The notes beneath the pieces were generated by a model that saw only the letters and a list, made by a program, of their open reading frames with translations, had not been told where the DNA came from and searched no databases. Source: Eopsaltria australis (Eukaryota > Chordata > Aves > Passeriformes > Petroicidae). From it: DNA of 64,000 nt. Shown one piece after another: positions 24,113-37,603 of this stretch (position 1 is its first letter; each line of letters starts with the position of its first letter). The stretch is from positions 3,267,675 through 3,331,674 of the forward strand of contig JAVTVJ010000117.1 in NCBI GenBank assembly GCA_034509425.1. The letters run 5' to 3'. The translations under genes were made by a program, and so were the position numbers.

Positions 24113-27100
24113 TGAATATTGGACTCAGCTAAACATTCTGAGGACTATTTTCATATTAGAATCACATAATTCCAGTTTTCTTCTGAGTTTGTTTGAGTTG
24201 ATAATGAATTAAAGAATAATATGCTCTTTGACTTTTTTCCCCCCTGATTTTCTTATGCTGTTTATTCAAAACTGGGCAGAAAATAATTTCCATTCTGTGG
24301 GGGAAGGGTGGAAAAAACAACAAAGCAAAGGCATTTCAAAACATTTTATTTTTAATCAGATTGAATCTCATGGCAATCATATGCAAAGCTTGATAAGAAA
24401 TGTTAATGTGGCCCAGACAACTTTCCCAGAAAGAGAACTAATCAGATAAACATTTGTTGTATCAGAAAAACACTTAAAAGTGTTCAGAGCAACCTTCATA
24501 GCCTTGAAAAAGTATTTGTAACTTTTAGACAAAATTTTGTGAACAGTTTACATGGGATTCTTGTCAGCTAACTTCATCTACCAGGACAATAAGTCTCTAA
24601 ACTAGACTGAATTCTCCCTCCAGAGCAGAACATTATCGCTGTCACCACGCTGGTTTGGAGACATAAGCAAGACAGAGTTTGTAAGGAGAGATAATATTTT
24701 TATTATGTCATTTCACACAGTTGGAAAAACCTAAACAAATCGTTCAGTTGCTCACACTTCTCTTCAGATCTGAAACTGAAGATGGAGAGAAAAATGCACT
24801 TCTAGTGGGTGATTCATCCCTTCTGAAGATAGATTGGGTGACTCACCCTCTGTAGGTGCCTATTCATCTCTATTGACCAGAGAAGGATTCTGGCTGACAA
24901 GTAACAGTAAACACCTACCTTTGAGACAGAAAGAAAAATAGAATAGATGATATGGACTCCACCTTGCAGTTATAAGGGTTTCTCATATGAACTTTCTTCT
25001 TCCTTCTATTTTTTGCATTGATTCAGGTACAAGTTCTGAGTATAATTACAATTCTTATGTTTTAGATACTGATAATCTAGACATTGTCCTGTGAAGATCA
25101 GTCAGAAACATTTTGGTGCTCAGAATGGCTAAATTATCTATCCCCAGAGAGGCATTTTTGTTCTCTAAACAATTCAGAGCGCTCCTGGCAAGCAGATCTA
25201 GGAAACTTCAGGGATTAGAATATCTCACATTAATATCTGGTTGATTTTAGTTGATGATGAAATGACAATGTAGTTATTGGTGCAGAATATTGTAAAAAAA
25301 CCCAAAAAACCATCCAGCAACTACTGAATAGGTTCTCTCCATCTCTCTGAAGTTCTCAATAGATTATCCCATATTTTTCATATGAAATAAGCCTACAAGC
25401 ACCTTTATTTTCTTATTTATTTTCTTTTTTTGCCTCCAGCTGTACCAGTTTCAAAAGTCAGTACTTGCTGGAGACCATTCCTAAATCATTCTGATAAAGC
25501 ACAAGGGCAAATAAATACATCAGTGTGCATGAAATGCCAGTCCAAGTGGAGAATTCTCTAGTGTGAAGGATGGCCACCCAAGATTGAGTGGTTGGTGGGA
25601 TGCATTGTCAGAAATAGTATGAGTTGTTCTTTTAGTTGGGCTACAGACAGAAATTGATCCATGTTCTCTCTCTGTTGTGGTGTTGGGCCTCCTGGAAAGA
25701 GGAAAGGCAAGAGGAAGGGCCCTCTGGCAAGGCCAAGAAAGAGTGACACAACTCTCAAAAGAGACCAAAAGCAGGAGACAGTCACGTTTCCCACAGGCAT
25801 CTTTAACCAGCGATTCAGGACAAACCAGATGTGGCTTCTAGAGGCAGATCAGGCTGAACTGACTCAGGAGAGACTGGACATTGAAACCCAGTCCTTGAAA
25901 CATGAACATTTCCATTATACATCTATTAAGTTGTGGGGTTTTTTTCCCCAATACTTATGACCATTTCTCCCTCTAGCTGGTGAGAGAACGCTGACAAGAG
26001 CAACATCCTCTAAGTTCCAGCAGTTCTTTTACAGGGTGCTGGGTAGGAAATTGTCTTACTCTGCTTCAGGTCCCTTCCAGGTGTCTTTGCCTACTCTGAA
26101 CATGCACAACAGAGACAAAGACAGAAGCCTGGGGAGATGACTTCACTCTGGATGAGACTGGAGACCAAATTGCATTTACGTGGATGCCACTGGAGGGGAG
26201 AGAGGCCAAAGCAGAGCAGCCAGAGTTCTGTATCTCCTCATCTCTCATGAAAGTCAAATACCTCCACTCTTCCAAGCACGCTTCCTGGTGTGCATTCCCT
26301 CCAGCTGATGAGCTCCATCCACCCTGACTAATGGACCTGCTGAGAGAAGCCAAATGCTGCAGAGCATTATGTGGCTCACTGGAGAGCCAAGACTGGCATG
26401 CTCTGCCCATCCTGGGCCCATTTGTAATTTGCTTAATTCTGTGAATGTTGTGGAAAACTGCCAGGTGATTGCTAGAGGTGCACATATATTAGAGGCTGCC
26501 GAGGGCGAGGATGAGAAATTTGTGAAAATTTGGTTAGTTTTGTTCTTGTGCGTTTTATAATTATATAATTTGCTATTAGTGACTACATACCCTGACCACT
26601 GCTTTTATGTCTTTTTAACATTTTCCCACCCTTTCCAGCAAGCCATTAAACCCTGAAATGGCCAAGCTTTGCTTCTTGTGCTAATTTCCATAAAATTTAG
26701 AGTCTGTGCTTTGCCAGGTGTTGCAGAGGCAAGCAAATCTCCAGGAAGGTTTTGCAAATGGTGGGATGCAGAGCGTGGCTGGGAGCACAGGGCTGCGTGG
26801 GCTCAGCAGGGCATTAGTCCTAACCTTGCTTCCTCTCTGCTCTGTGATTATTGGCACATCACTCCAGGCTGTCCTCTCTACCCAAAGCAGTAGATCATTA
26901 TCAAATATATCAAGTATATATTTGTCTAAGCTGTCTCCACTGTCTTCATCTTATTTTCATCCTTTTTTATTCAGTAGTTTCGTGTCTTTTCCCCTTTTTA
27001 GTACTCAGATTATCAATCCTGCCCTTCTACCACCACCCAAATCAGTGTAATATTTTCTCCTCTCCCCACAGGCACTCAATACATCCTCTTTCTCCTGCAA

Positions 27101-29687
27101 AGGTCATATGAGTGGTCATGGCCACTTGTGCCTACTCCCTTAGGCCTCATGCTAAAAAAATAGGGACAGGATTAATTGATTTGTTGGATTAATTGATTTT
27201 TTTTCCCACTAATGACCTTCTTTTCTATAAATTTCAACCTTTTTAGGCTGGGAGTCCTCTTTACTGTGTATGATTACCAAGCCATGCATAAATTCTTTTA
27301 TGTAAGTGAAAATATCTTGTAAGTTATCTCAAACTTCATTTAGATAAAATTAGAGAGTTTGGGAGGTTGATCCTTTGCTGAAGAAATGTAACCTTTCTCC
27401 TACTACACTCATTTACCCCTTTTCTATTTACTCACTTAAGACTATCAAAACCTACACTTTCTCTGTGAAGACTATGGGAATATTGCAAGGCAAGTGATGA
27501 CAAAGAAAAATTAGATAAATGGAAAAAAGAATTAAGAAAATCAACACTTCTGGGTCTCATGTCCTCCAGACTGACTTTCAATTTTGAATAAATCAATGAA
27601 AAATCAACACCTATAATCAAGTTAAATGATCAGTCTTAAATTCTCTCTGGCACCCTTCAGGGACTCCCTAAAACTGTGCATTTCAATTCATATCTGCACA
27701 CAAACTCCAGATCTCACAGACAACTGCAGAGTCCTGCCTTACAGATGTGCTTCTCAGAGTTCATTAAAGCTGAGGGCAAAGCCTTCACCTGTGGGCAAAA
27801 TCTGATTACCAGAATTCACTGATCTGTCCTTTATCCCTTCACCAGCACAATGAAGGCACTGCTCTAATGTGTTTTGGGTCCAGTGAAATTCCAGCCCCAT
27901 TTGTGACTTTGATCCTGAACATCAAAGTCCTCCAGAGAATCAGCCCATGCCAGCCAAGGACTTGTTTCCCTGCAGCCCCTGTGTTTGACAGAGACTTAGA
28001 GACACAACCTTTGTGTTGGATGAGAATAATGTTCATAACACCCTGATTATTTAATTGCTGTTAGATTGTGTTTACTCTCAATCAAGGACCTTTCAGTTTC
28101 CTGTGTTCTTCCAGGGAGGAGGTGCACAAGGGGCTGAGAGGAAGAAGGTCCAGGAGAGCTGACCTGAGCTGGCCAAAGGGATGTTCCACACCACACAACA
28201 CCATTCTCAGTATATAAAGTGTGGGGGAATTGCCCTAAAGGGGTCAATCACTGCTTGGAGTGGTGATCAATTGTATTGTCCATCATCTGGTCACTTCTTT
28301 ATTGCCTTTTATTTTTATCTCCTTCTTTAATATCTCTTTTTGTCATCATTATTATCATCGTCATTATTATTTTGTTTTACTCCAATTATTAAATTCTTCT
28401 TTTCTCAACCCACAAATTTTACCTTTTTCTGATTCTGCTTCCCCATCCCACCTGAATGAGGTTTAAGGAGGAAATCAGGAACTGCTGCTGCTTAGTTGTG
28501 GTCTGGAGTTAAACCTTGATACCACAGAGGAGAAAAAAGAAATATAAAGACCCCATCCTAATATTTTATGAACTCTTGAGCACCAGCTTGAAAAACACAA
28601 GATAGATAAGGTAAAGTGTGCCAAACAAATGGTTAAATTCATTGACTAAATGCATGTTCCACTTGGATAATTGCAGAGTTGTGCCTGCTCTTATGGAAAC
28701 TTGCCTGCTTCCAGGGAATATTGATTTTTGACCCAGCTAGACCATCCCTTGACACTTGGACTTTCTTGCCACAGAGACCTGCAAGAAATACATGATCCTT
28801 GAAATCAGTGTGTGTGCAGGGCTGAAATGGCTGTTTGAAAGGCAGAGACATGAGAGAGCCCTGAGCAGAGAAACACCGACCCTCACTTGGAGAGACACAA
28901 GTTGCTGCAAATTTCTCAGGGCCCAGCTCTGACAGAGTCTGGGTGACCCTGGTGTCATGATTTGAGTGCACTGCACATTATGAGGGACGTGTTCTGTTCC
29001 TCTGATTTGGCCCTCAGGCACGACAAGCAAGAGGAAGAAAATTATTTTATTTAGAGACATCTGTTTTGAGATATTAACTAGTAAATAATGCATAAGTTGG
29101 GATGATGCTTTGGCACCACAGGGCTGTGTAGCTCATTACAACAAATAAGAGAACCATGAAGTAAAGCTGAATTTTACACTTGGCCCGTTTCTTGCTAGAT
29201 AGAGCTAAATAAGTCTGGGTGACTATAAGCAAAGGGGACAATGATTTTTGTTTGGGGTTTTGTTTGTTTGTTTTCTTGTTTCTCCAAGGTTAGCATTTTC
29301 CTAAATCAGTCCATGGTCATTCCCTCGCAGCATTGTGAAGGTCCTGTTGTGTCTGACAAGGAGGGAATCAGACCATGGCAGGGCTGATGGAAAATAGCCC
29401 TTTGCTCAACCCTCCTTCCCTCCCTTCCTACAGTGCAGCTCACTCACTTCTAAATGTCTTTGGATGCCAGCGAGAATTCCAGAAAAACCTCCTCTGGTTT
29501 TGGATTATGTGGAATTTCTGTGCTATATCTGGTGGCAGTTCAGGCTCACCATTAACTCACTGGAAGAAACCTCCCCACCTTCCTCTAGCCAAGATGCAAG
29601 TCAACATTTCTTTTATTCCATTTGTTTGCTACAAGAATAAACTCACTACCTTTGCAAGAATTAACTTTCTATTTCCACCTCCTGCCT
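24113..29687. other. Long gene-free and repeat-free stretch
   Basis: About 5.6 kb in which I recognise no transposon, exon or RNA. A 14 bp direct repeat, GGATTAATTGATTT, occurs at 27169 and 27187. The minus strand is open for 139 codons at 26066-26485 without any recognisable motif. Confidence 0.45.
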
Positions 29688-29757
29688 TGGCAGGGGGCTT
29701 GGACTAAAGGACCTCCAGAGGTCCCTTCCAACCCTAAAAATTCTGTGATTCTGTGAT
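29688..29757 (+). mobile_element. CR1 LINE fragment, 3' tip
   Basis: Only the terminal part is left: GGGGGCTTGGACTAAAGGAC, GAGGTCCCTTCCAACCCTAA and the tail ATTCTGTGATTCTGTGAT. Two full tail octamers identify the true 3' end. Confidence 0.9.
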
Positions 29758-30319
29758 CTGTGTTGAAGTCACCAATTGGCCCAAATGGACATAGGCTTTA
29801 ATTTTGTAGCAGTTTTCCTGATCAGGAGGACTGAAAACTCCATCATATTTCCTAATTAATTTGGAACTGAATGAAAATCTGTGGGGATTGTTGAGTAGAA
29901 CTACAGTGTTGTGTAGAGCCCAGATTTGGCTGTTTCCATGCATTTTAAGGCTATTTTGCAAAGCTGTTGAAGTGAGCATGCCCCAAAACGTGGCTTTCAA
30001 AAAGATTTTATCAGTCTCTCTGAAGAACATGTGAACATCTAATATTGGGAGAGGATGACCTTTTCTCCCTGACAAAATGAGAACTCAAGGAGAGAGAACT
30101 CAAGGAGAGAGCAAAGGGAGGTCAGCAAAGCAAGACCAGTGACTGAAGGTGCATTTCTAAACCAAATGGACAAATTTGGCTTCCCCAGGGCACATCAAAG
30201 GCACAGACAGAGCAGAGCACGATGAAGCTCCAAGATTCACACTCCTCATTGTAGCTGAAGGAGGTCCTGATGTTTGTTCTGCATGAGCTTTACTGGATAT
30301 TAATTAATTATTGATTTAT
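29758..30319. other. Gene-free DNA with a small tandem duplication
   Basis: A 16 bp unit (AGAACTCAAGGAGAGA) is present twice at about 30080-30111. Nothing else was recognised. Confidence 0.5.
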
Positions 30320-30540
30320 AAGGAGAAAATCTTTGCTGTGAGGTTGATGAGACACTAGAATAGATTGCGCAGAGAAATTCTTGATGCCCCATCCCTGGAA
30401 GTGCTCAAGGCCAGGCTGGATGAGGCTTTGAACAAGCTGGTCTAGTGGAAGGTGTCCCTGCCCATGGGAGGGGGCTGGAATTAGATCATCTTTAAGGTGC
30501 CTTCCAACACAAACCATTCCATGATTCTGTGATTCTATGT
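30320..30540 (+). mobile_element. CR1 LINE fragment, 3' end
   Basis: Contains CCCATCCCTGGAAGTGCTCA, AGGCCAGGCTGGATGAGGCT and AAGGTGTCCCTGCCCATGGG. It ends at CAACACAAACCATTCCATGA followed by the tail TTCTGTGATTCTATG. About 220 bp. Confidence 0.92.
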
Positions 30541-33500
30541 TTCCATGAAACTACAATATGACAGAGCAGAAATATTAACAAGTTCATAAACTGAACATTT
30601 CATGTCAAAAGTTCATCTTGATCCAGCAGGAAATTTGATCATTGATGATAATGGTCCAAAAAGCTGAGAAATTGTCAGTTAAACTATTGCTCAGTGGTGC
30701 TTCTCAGCTCAGAGACATTGTCTAAATCTTGGATTTCATTCCAGTATCCATAAATTCATAGAGATTGTAATGACAGAAGAAAGCTTTTCAAATCCCAGAT
30801 ATTTCTTGAATAGGCACCACTTCCCACCCCAGAATATCCAGTTAAACCAGCCTCTAGAGGCAGGTTTAGGGTCACATGAAGAGGAAGAACATCACAAATT
30901 CTAACTCCAGTGAGACACTGATGTCATCCTGAATGATTTCTCCGTGATTTTTGTCCTTTATTTGTAAATAGTTGCCTTTCACTACATTATATCAATGTTT
31001 ATAAAATCTGATGGGCTTTAAAACACGCAAAAAGGGATTAAATGAATTTAGCAGAGATCTGAGGAGTATTTAGCATTTTGTACAGACTTAATATATCCCC
31101 CTGTGTTTAGCATCTCTCACCCAATACCGATGAAGTTTCTACTGGAATTAGTAAATCTCTTTCATTTACTTACTTAGAAGAAAATATTTAATAGATTCCA
31201 CAGGAATTTTGCAAATTGCTCTAGTTCTGATTCTGATTAATAGGAAACCATGTCAAATGTATAAATAATTTATAGTCTTAAATTAGTACTCTTTCATACT
31301 TAAATCTTGGGGATAGATGTAGGCTTAGAATATTTCATGATAACTGTTTTAGTCATATTTATTTCTTAATTGAGCTTCATTTTAAGGTGAAATAGAAGCA
31401 TATTTCAGGATGGAGATAAGGGTGTCATTGCCATTATCTCTACAGGACAAAATGGTGCCAATCTGTAAAAGTATTTAGTTAATCTCAAGTTCTCTTGTCA
31501 AAACAAAAGCCTGACAAATGATTTTAGGCTTAAACAGCTAAAATCAGAGGAAGAGAAAAGCAATCTAATAAACTAATAAACCTAGTGTGAAGTGGAATAT
31601 CTCCTAACTCTGAATGATGGGCGACCAGTTAGTTATTTTCTACAGCGAGTTACAATTTAAATTAAGATCCTGTTCCTTTGGAGCTTGATTTGTCTTTAAG
31701 ATTAACTGAAATATTTTTATAATTTTCTAAGGAACAGCTGCTTTTTGTCTTGGTGGTGCTTGGAGGCATTTATTGCAATCATATTGATGCCATGGGCAAC
31801 TTTTACTGAACTTTAATTGAGAGGCAGGAAATTTCACCAGAGGCATCTGATTCAAGCCCAGCCTAGACCTAAACAGACTCAGAATATTTATCACACATCA
31901 ACTTTTTCACTGAAACAAAACTAGGAACTGCAGGAGAAATATTCACAACATAAAAACTGCAGCTCTAAATTGGCACCTAATTATCCTCCTGTTGGTAGTC
32001 TCAGCACACAGGTGAAATCCTAACTTTGGAAATGGTACTGAATTTTTGTGAATGTTGTCCAGAACAGGCTCAGACACTTTGGTGGGGCAGAAATGGGAGG
32101 TTTGATTGCTGTTGCACAAAGGAATGTTTTAATTTATTTTTTCCTCCAGGATTTCCAATTTTCTTCCAAGAACACAGAAGAAGAAAATTATTTGAGATCA
32201 ACTGTCAGGCCTGGTACATCCTTATTTACTGAATATATCTGGTAGTTTTTAACCTCTTTGGGGAAACACTCAAACAGGATCTGCTGATTCCCTTCCTGGT
32301 GAGCTGCCAGGTGCTATCAGACATGTCCATGGTCAGTTTATTTCTAAGGAGAGGATGAGAGAGAGAGGAAAACACAGATCTTCCCATCTGCTGTAATTCC
32401 TTAGAGCCTGGAAGGATTACAGGCAATAGGAGGATAACACACAAATGGCTGCAGCCCATAAAAGTTCCTCTTTAGGTAGAAAACAATTCCCAACGAGTTG
32501 TTTAAACCTCCTCAGCCATCACACAGGAGGGATTGGCAGTTCCAGAGGGTGATTCATCCCAGTCTGAGATGGATGTCTAACATAAGTGGGATGAATTACT
32601 CAGCAGACACATTATGTCTCTTCAGAGCCACAAAGGGACTGAAATAAGCATGTCACTGAAACTGCAGGGGAAAAAAACCAGAAACCCTACAACATTTTTA
32701 GTTTTGGAGAATCAAGGCATTACTTCATTCTGGCCAGGGTGAGCAACAGAAATTATTTCATCCACACATTGCCTGGGTTGTGCAGAGAAAATAATTCCAT
32801 CACACATGAATTTTAGTAGATTTTTCACATATTTAATACAGTCAAACCCCTGAGAAATAAATTGGTTCAATGTTCATTGGTTCAATGTTCATTGGTCCCA
32901 AGTTATGCAGTTCTTAATATTTGGGTTCCTATTGGATATGGATTTCTTCACCTCCAATATTAATTAGGTTCTTATTTTTAATTCTCTTTGCCCAGACCAA
33001 GTCTCTTGGACCATGACAGGGGTGATGTTTGGAGTTGATGTTCATTAATGATTGTTAATGGTCATTAATGGTCATTATCTTTTGTGTATCTTTTGTGCTA
33101 CTCCCATCCTGTTGAGATGTTGAGCTCATCAGACCTCGCCTGGTGGAACAGTCCCCTGAAAAGGAACTTTAATTCCCTTCCTCAGGGCAAAGGCAAACTA
33201 AACTGACTAAAGTTACATTAAAAAAATATTAAACTTTATATAATTTCCAACAAGTAGAGAAGGTGAACTCAGGCTGGTGGTTGAGACAAATCTGCATCTC
33301 AGCCATCAGGAACTCAGGGTTAGCTGGGAACAGAGACACTTTGCAACATTAAACATCACTGTCATCCAGCAGCCAATCCTGAATTGCTCCAAAAAGGGCC
33401 TGCAAAACTTGCACAAACAGATGCAATTTCAGAAAATAGGTATCTCCAGCTGATGAACAGAATTACAAATATCCATATATTTACATAGAGGCCCTTGGAG

Positions 33501-36500
33501 TACACCATTAATGTGGCAAAAATCCCCCCCAGCAAAACAACTTCATTACTCAATCTGATGTCTGAAGTTTGGACATCAGGAAAACCTTTTCACCACTCCA
33601 AGGACTATTTGTGAAATCCAAGGATTGAGATCTAATCTATTCTTCTGTCACTTCCACTTACTTACATGTTTCTTTGTGTCCTCCTCTAATTTCATATTAA
33701 AAAATGAGCCTATTTGCTGCAAAGCCTTTCCTGCCAACTAATGAAACGAGCTATTGAAAAGTTATCTTGCTGTTGGTCATTAAATTCCCTTTAATTTGTT
33801 TTTGTTCTTCATTATTCACTACAGAGTAAAGGATTATTTCAATATTTTACAGTCACTGCTTAAAAAGAGTGATTGGCCTCTCTCATGACATGCTATCAAT
33901 CACCCAGACAGTCCAGCTCTTCAGGTATTCTGTCTGAATGTGAAAATAATTAGTGCAAATAAAATTATATGGGTTAAAGTTATATGGAGTGAATTCCAAC
34001 TCCAGGTTTTATCTTTTCTTTTCAAGTTAGTAGCAGTAGATTTCCATTTAACTGTAAAATATATTCTTGTGGACACTTACAGTTAATAGCAATATCACAC
34101 GTATTTTTTTACTATATTAACTCTTGCTATATTAAGATTAGACACCCTGTGCTTGTGCCTGTGAAGACATTTCTCAGAATACAGGATTACCTGATTTATC
34201 TCTAAAGTCTCTCCACTGTTAGCAGCCAGAGTCACTGAACTCATACAAACAGAAATGGACTTTTCTGCACTGCTGTGGCTCTAATTTCACTGGTCATCTT
34301 TGCTGCTGAATTGCTTCATCTTAGAAAATTGTTTCTGACTGTAATAAAGTGGCCTTTGCATCAGTCCTCTTGCCCACTGTTCACTCACTGTGTTTGATCT
34401 CACAGGGTCCAAAATTTGTAATTTGAAGACAAATAGGAAACAGAAATGAATGGTGAGCTTTAGATGAGACAAAAAAGTCACTGAAGGAAACGTTGAAACC
34501 TGTATTTCTGTGTGCATCTATGGGCATCCAAACTTCTCTGGACACTCTGTGCTGGGATGCCACCATCCTTTAAATAAAAACTGTTGTACACAGATACTTG
34601 AAATGCACTTTATATAAGCTGAGAAAATACTTCATTTCTTCCTTTTTCCTCTTTTGTCTGAATCCTGTTGAATCTTGCAGCCTTTACAATTTTGCATAAA
34701 AGGGTTTGGCATTGTTGCTGCTTAAATAGGAACCATTTAATCATCAACTCTATTAGGAGACTAACTGGAACTTGCTATTCTTTAATTTACTTGCAGACTT
34801 TTTGCTCTTGCTAAGTGTTTTTGGTTTAGTGTTCTGGAACTAAATCATTAGCAAATGTGCTCAGTAAAGCCTAGAGGAACAAATTACCTGTTGAGGTAAT
34901 TTGAATGCTATTTCTTAATGCTTTTTATTTGTGTGTAGGAGGATGGACTAAGCTGGGGCTTTTCGGAGATTTACCTACTCCTGAAAGTGTCACTGTTTGA
35001 CTGTGTGGTCTCAGATAAATTATTTGAGCCAGCATTTTCTAATTTGCATGACTAAACAAAAGTATGTAAAAAGGGCTTTGTTGTTTCAGGAGTTCAAACA
35101 CTGCTGTTCTTACTTCAGTTAAAAAGTAATTAATCCTGAAACAAATGTGTGAGTTGCATGAGAGGAGGCCAATGGTGTGACTTTTATGTCTCTGTGTGTG
35201 CCTACAGTGTGCAAAGTCAGGGCACTATGAGCTGTAATTCTTCCCTAAAACCCTAAAACCTACAGGATGAGCTACACTTTGCTAATAAACATGCCCAAGT
35301 TTAAAAACATTTCTATCACTTGAAATTCAATCTGGAATCCATCCCAACTTTTTCAGTTGTGCAAAACTGGTGTAAAGATGTTTTCTCCTATTATTTTTCC
35401 CTGTTAGAGGTAATTGAGTTTAGGGTCCTTGAAGAAGTTCTCACAGACCAAACAGGAGGGTGGTTTCCCATGAATACCTCACCCAGTAGTGCCAGAATTA
35501 TAACTGTGTTCTGTTTGCCATGCTCAAGGGATTTCAGCCAGAATAAACAATCATCTTAGAAGGTTTCTGTGCTAAAATTAAGGTGTGTTACAGATTCAGC
35601 TGACAAATTTAAATGTAGCCAAACTCCTTCCGTCCTTTTCTTCCTGGTGTGTGCAGCCTCCTCTGCTTGCTTTCCCAGACAACAATGATTCCATTATATT
35701 TTGGTTTTCACAGCCCTGAATCCTTCAAAGACATTTAGTAAATCATAATCTCTACATGGCAAAAATGGGCTGCATTTCTATAAGAAGAGTGAAATCCACC
35801 TTAGGTACAGAAACTCAGACAGAGATTTAGATTTAAGATTCAGATAGGGAAAACCAATCTGGTAGCGCTGAATGGGCCACTGAGGGTCTTAGACTTGTAA
35901 CAGGAATGTCTGGGTATTCTTATTTGTATTCCAGCCCTGAAAACAGTTGAAGGGTTAGTTGGGTGCATTGTTATAGGCTTATCTGAGTGAAAAACTGAAG
36001 GACAGAAATAGCAGGAGGTGCCTCAGAGCTCCAGGAAATAGCCTGAATAGAGGCCTCTAGGGTGCTAGACCAGTGTATTTACTGTACAGTCACAAGCCCA
36101 CTCATTAAAAGGCCATTAAGCAAATTAGGAAGTGGGTAACCACTCCTCACAGCCTGTTGTTTATTTGCAGGTCAATGTAGGCTAATAGAGCCTTTTGTTC
36201 TTCACAAACACTTCTCACGACATTAACGGATTTCACTAAAAATCTACTCCATTTATTACCATTTCAGGCTCACTGGAAGAGATAAATAGGACATTAAACA
36301 TGTACAGAAGTTTAAATTAGCAAAATCCCATCTGTTCCCATCCTTCCTCTAGAAAAGCAGGAGCCTACAATCCATCAGTCTTGTGGCACCAGCCAAGCAA
36401 TTAAGGCTGCTGACACAGTCCTTTCAGAGTGACACGATGGAGCTGAATGCAAAGTGAGGTTTGGTGTGCAGTGCACGCTCTGGGGAAGGGGGGGTAAAAT

Positions 36501-37439
36501 CACACAGGCTTTTTTTTTCAGCCCTTTTCCACCTCAATAGAGCTTTTGAAATGGCAGTTGAGAGGCAAGGGAGATAGTTTGGCTCACCCCAAAAATCCAA
36601 AATTACCCAGTTTTATAGCTGAAGCCAACTCTGCTGCAATAATAATGACTTTTCTATGGAGGGATAATTGTGGGGTAAAGTGGTTAATATTCCTGACATT
36701 ACCAACCACACACCAAAATTATCATATGAATGAAACCCACGTGTCAGGTACCACATATGAAGGAGGATTCAGGACTGAAACAGCTGCAGGAATGGTTTTA
36801 AGATGGGCTCTGATAATGATTTACTGCAAACCCAGCAGTCCTCAGAGGGATTATGCAAGATTCGAGCATGCAGCAAAATCTCAAGAAAAAATAAACCATG
36901 TCCACAGGATCAGATCCTTTGCTGGCTTAGTTTTCCTGACAGCTGGGAACTGGGATTAACAATCAACACCTTTCCAGAACATGAGACAGTCTCAGGAGGT
37001 GAACTTGAACAACTCAAGTGCTAATATATTTCATTTCAGTCAGGGAACAAGTAATGTCACTTAGAATTATGATTTCTCAATTTGGGAACCTCTATTTCAC
37101 ATTCTGCAGAAATTTAGATGTATTCAATTAAATAATCTTTTCCTAAGAACAGGATTATGGAATCTTAATGCAACTCTGTTAAGAAATAAATTATATCAAG
37201 ATGATCTGATTTGCATAGATCTGATTTGATTTAGGTATTTTAATTCCTTCACTCTTTTGAGGGAGGACTCGAAATCTAGCAGGTCACCTCTGCCAGAGAT
37301 TTACCTGCATTTCTCAAAGGAGGAATCAAATTATAAGTCTTTAGGTATTAGGACAAAATAAGAAGAGATAACCTTGAGGCAGGACAGGCTTAAAGGCAGA
37401 AGAGGAATGGGAGAGTCTGGGAGAGATGGGCCTGGTGTA
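30541..37439. other. Long gene-free and repeat-poor stretch
   Basis: About 6.9 kb without a recognisable transposon or exon. A 15 bp unit (ATTGGTTCAATGTTC) is repeated twice and partly a third time at 32861-32895. Another CATTAATG-rich stretch lies at about 33040-33077. The plus strand is open for 137 codons at 36546-36959 with no domain I know. Confidence 0.45.
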
Positions 37440-37603
37440 GCTCACAAGTTTCATGAGGAACTGCAGTGACTGGACAAGGGAATGGCTTCAAACTGAATAA
37501 AGTAGGTTTAGATCAGATGTTAGAAAGAAATTCTTCCCTGTGAGGGTGGTGAGGTCCTGGCACAGGTTGTCCAGAGAAGTTCTGGCTGCCCCATCCCTGG
37601 ATG
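37440..37603 (+). mobile_element. CR1 LINE fragment, internal 3' part
   Basis: Runs from CAAGGGAATGGCTTCAAACT through TTCTTCCCTGTGAGGGTGGT and CCTGGCACAGGTTGTCCAGA to GCCCCATCCCTGGATGTACC. The remaining CR1 3' end is missing. The preceding 60-70 bp may be a decayed extension. Confidence 0.85.

Noticed and set aside
36546..36959. 137-codon plus-strand open frame
   Set aside because: No known domain; a single open stretch in repeat-free DNA is not enough to call an exon.
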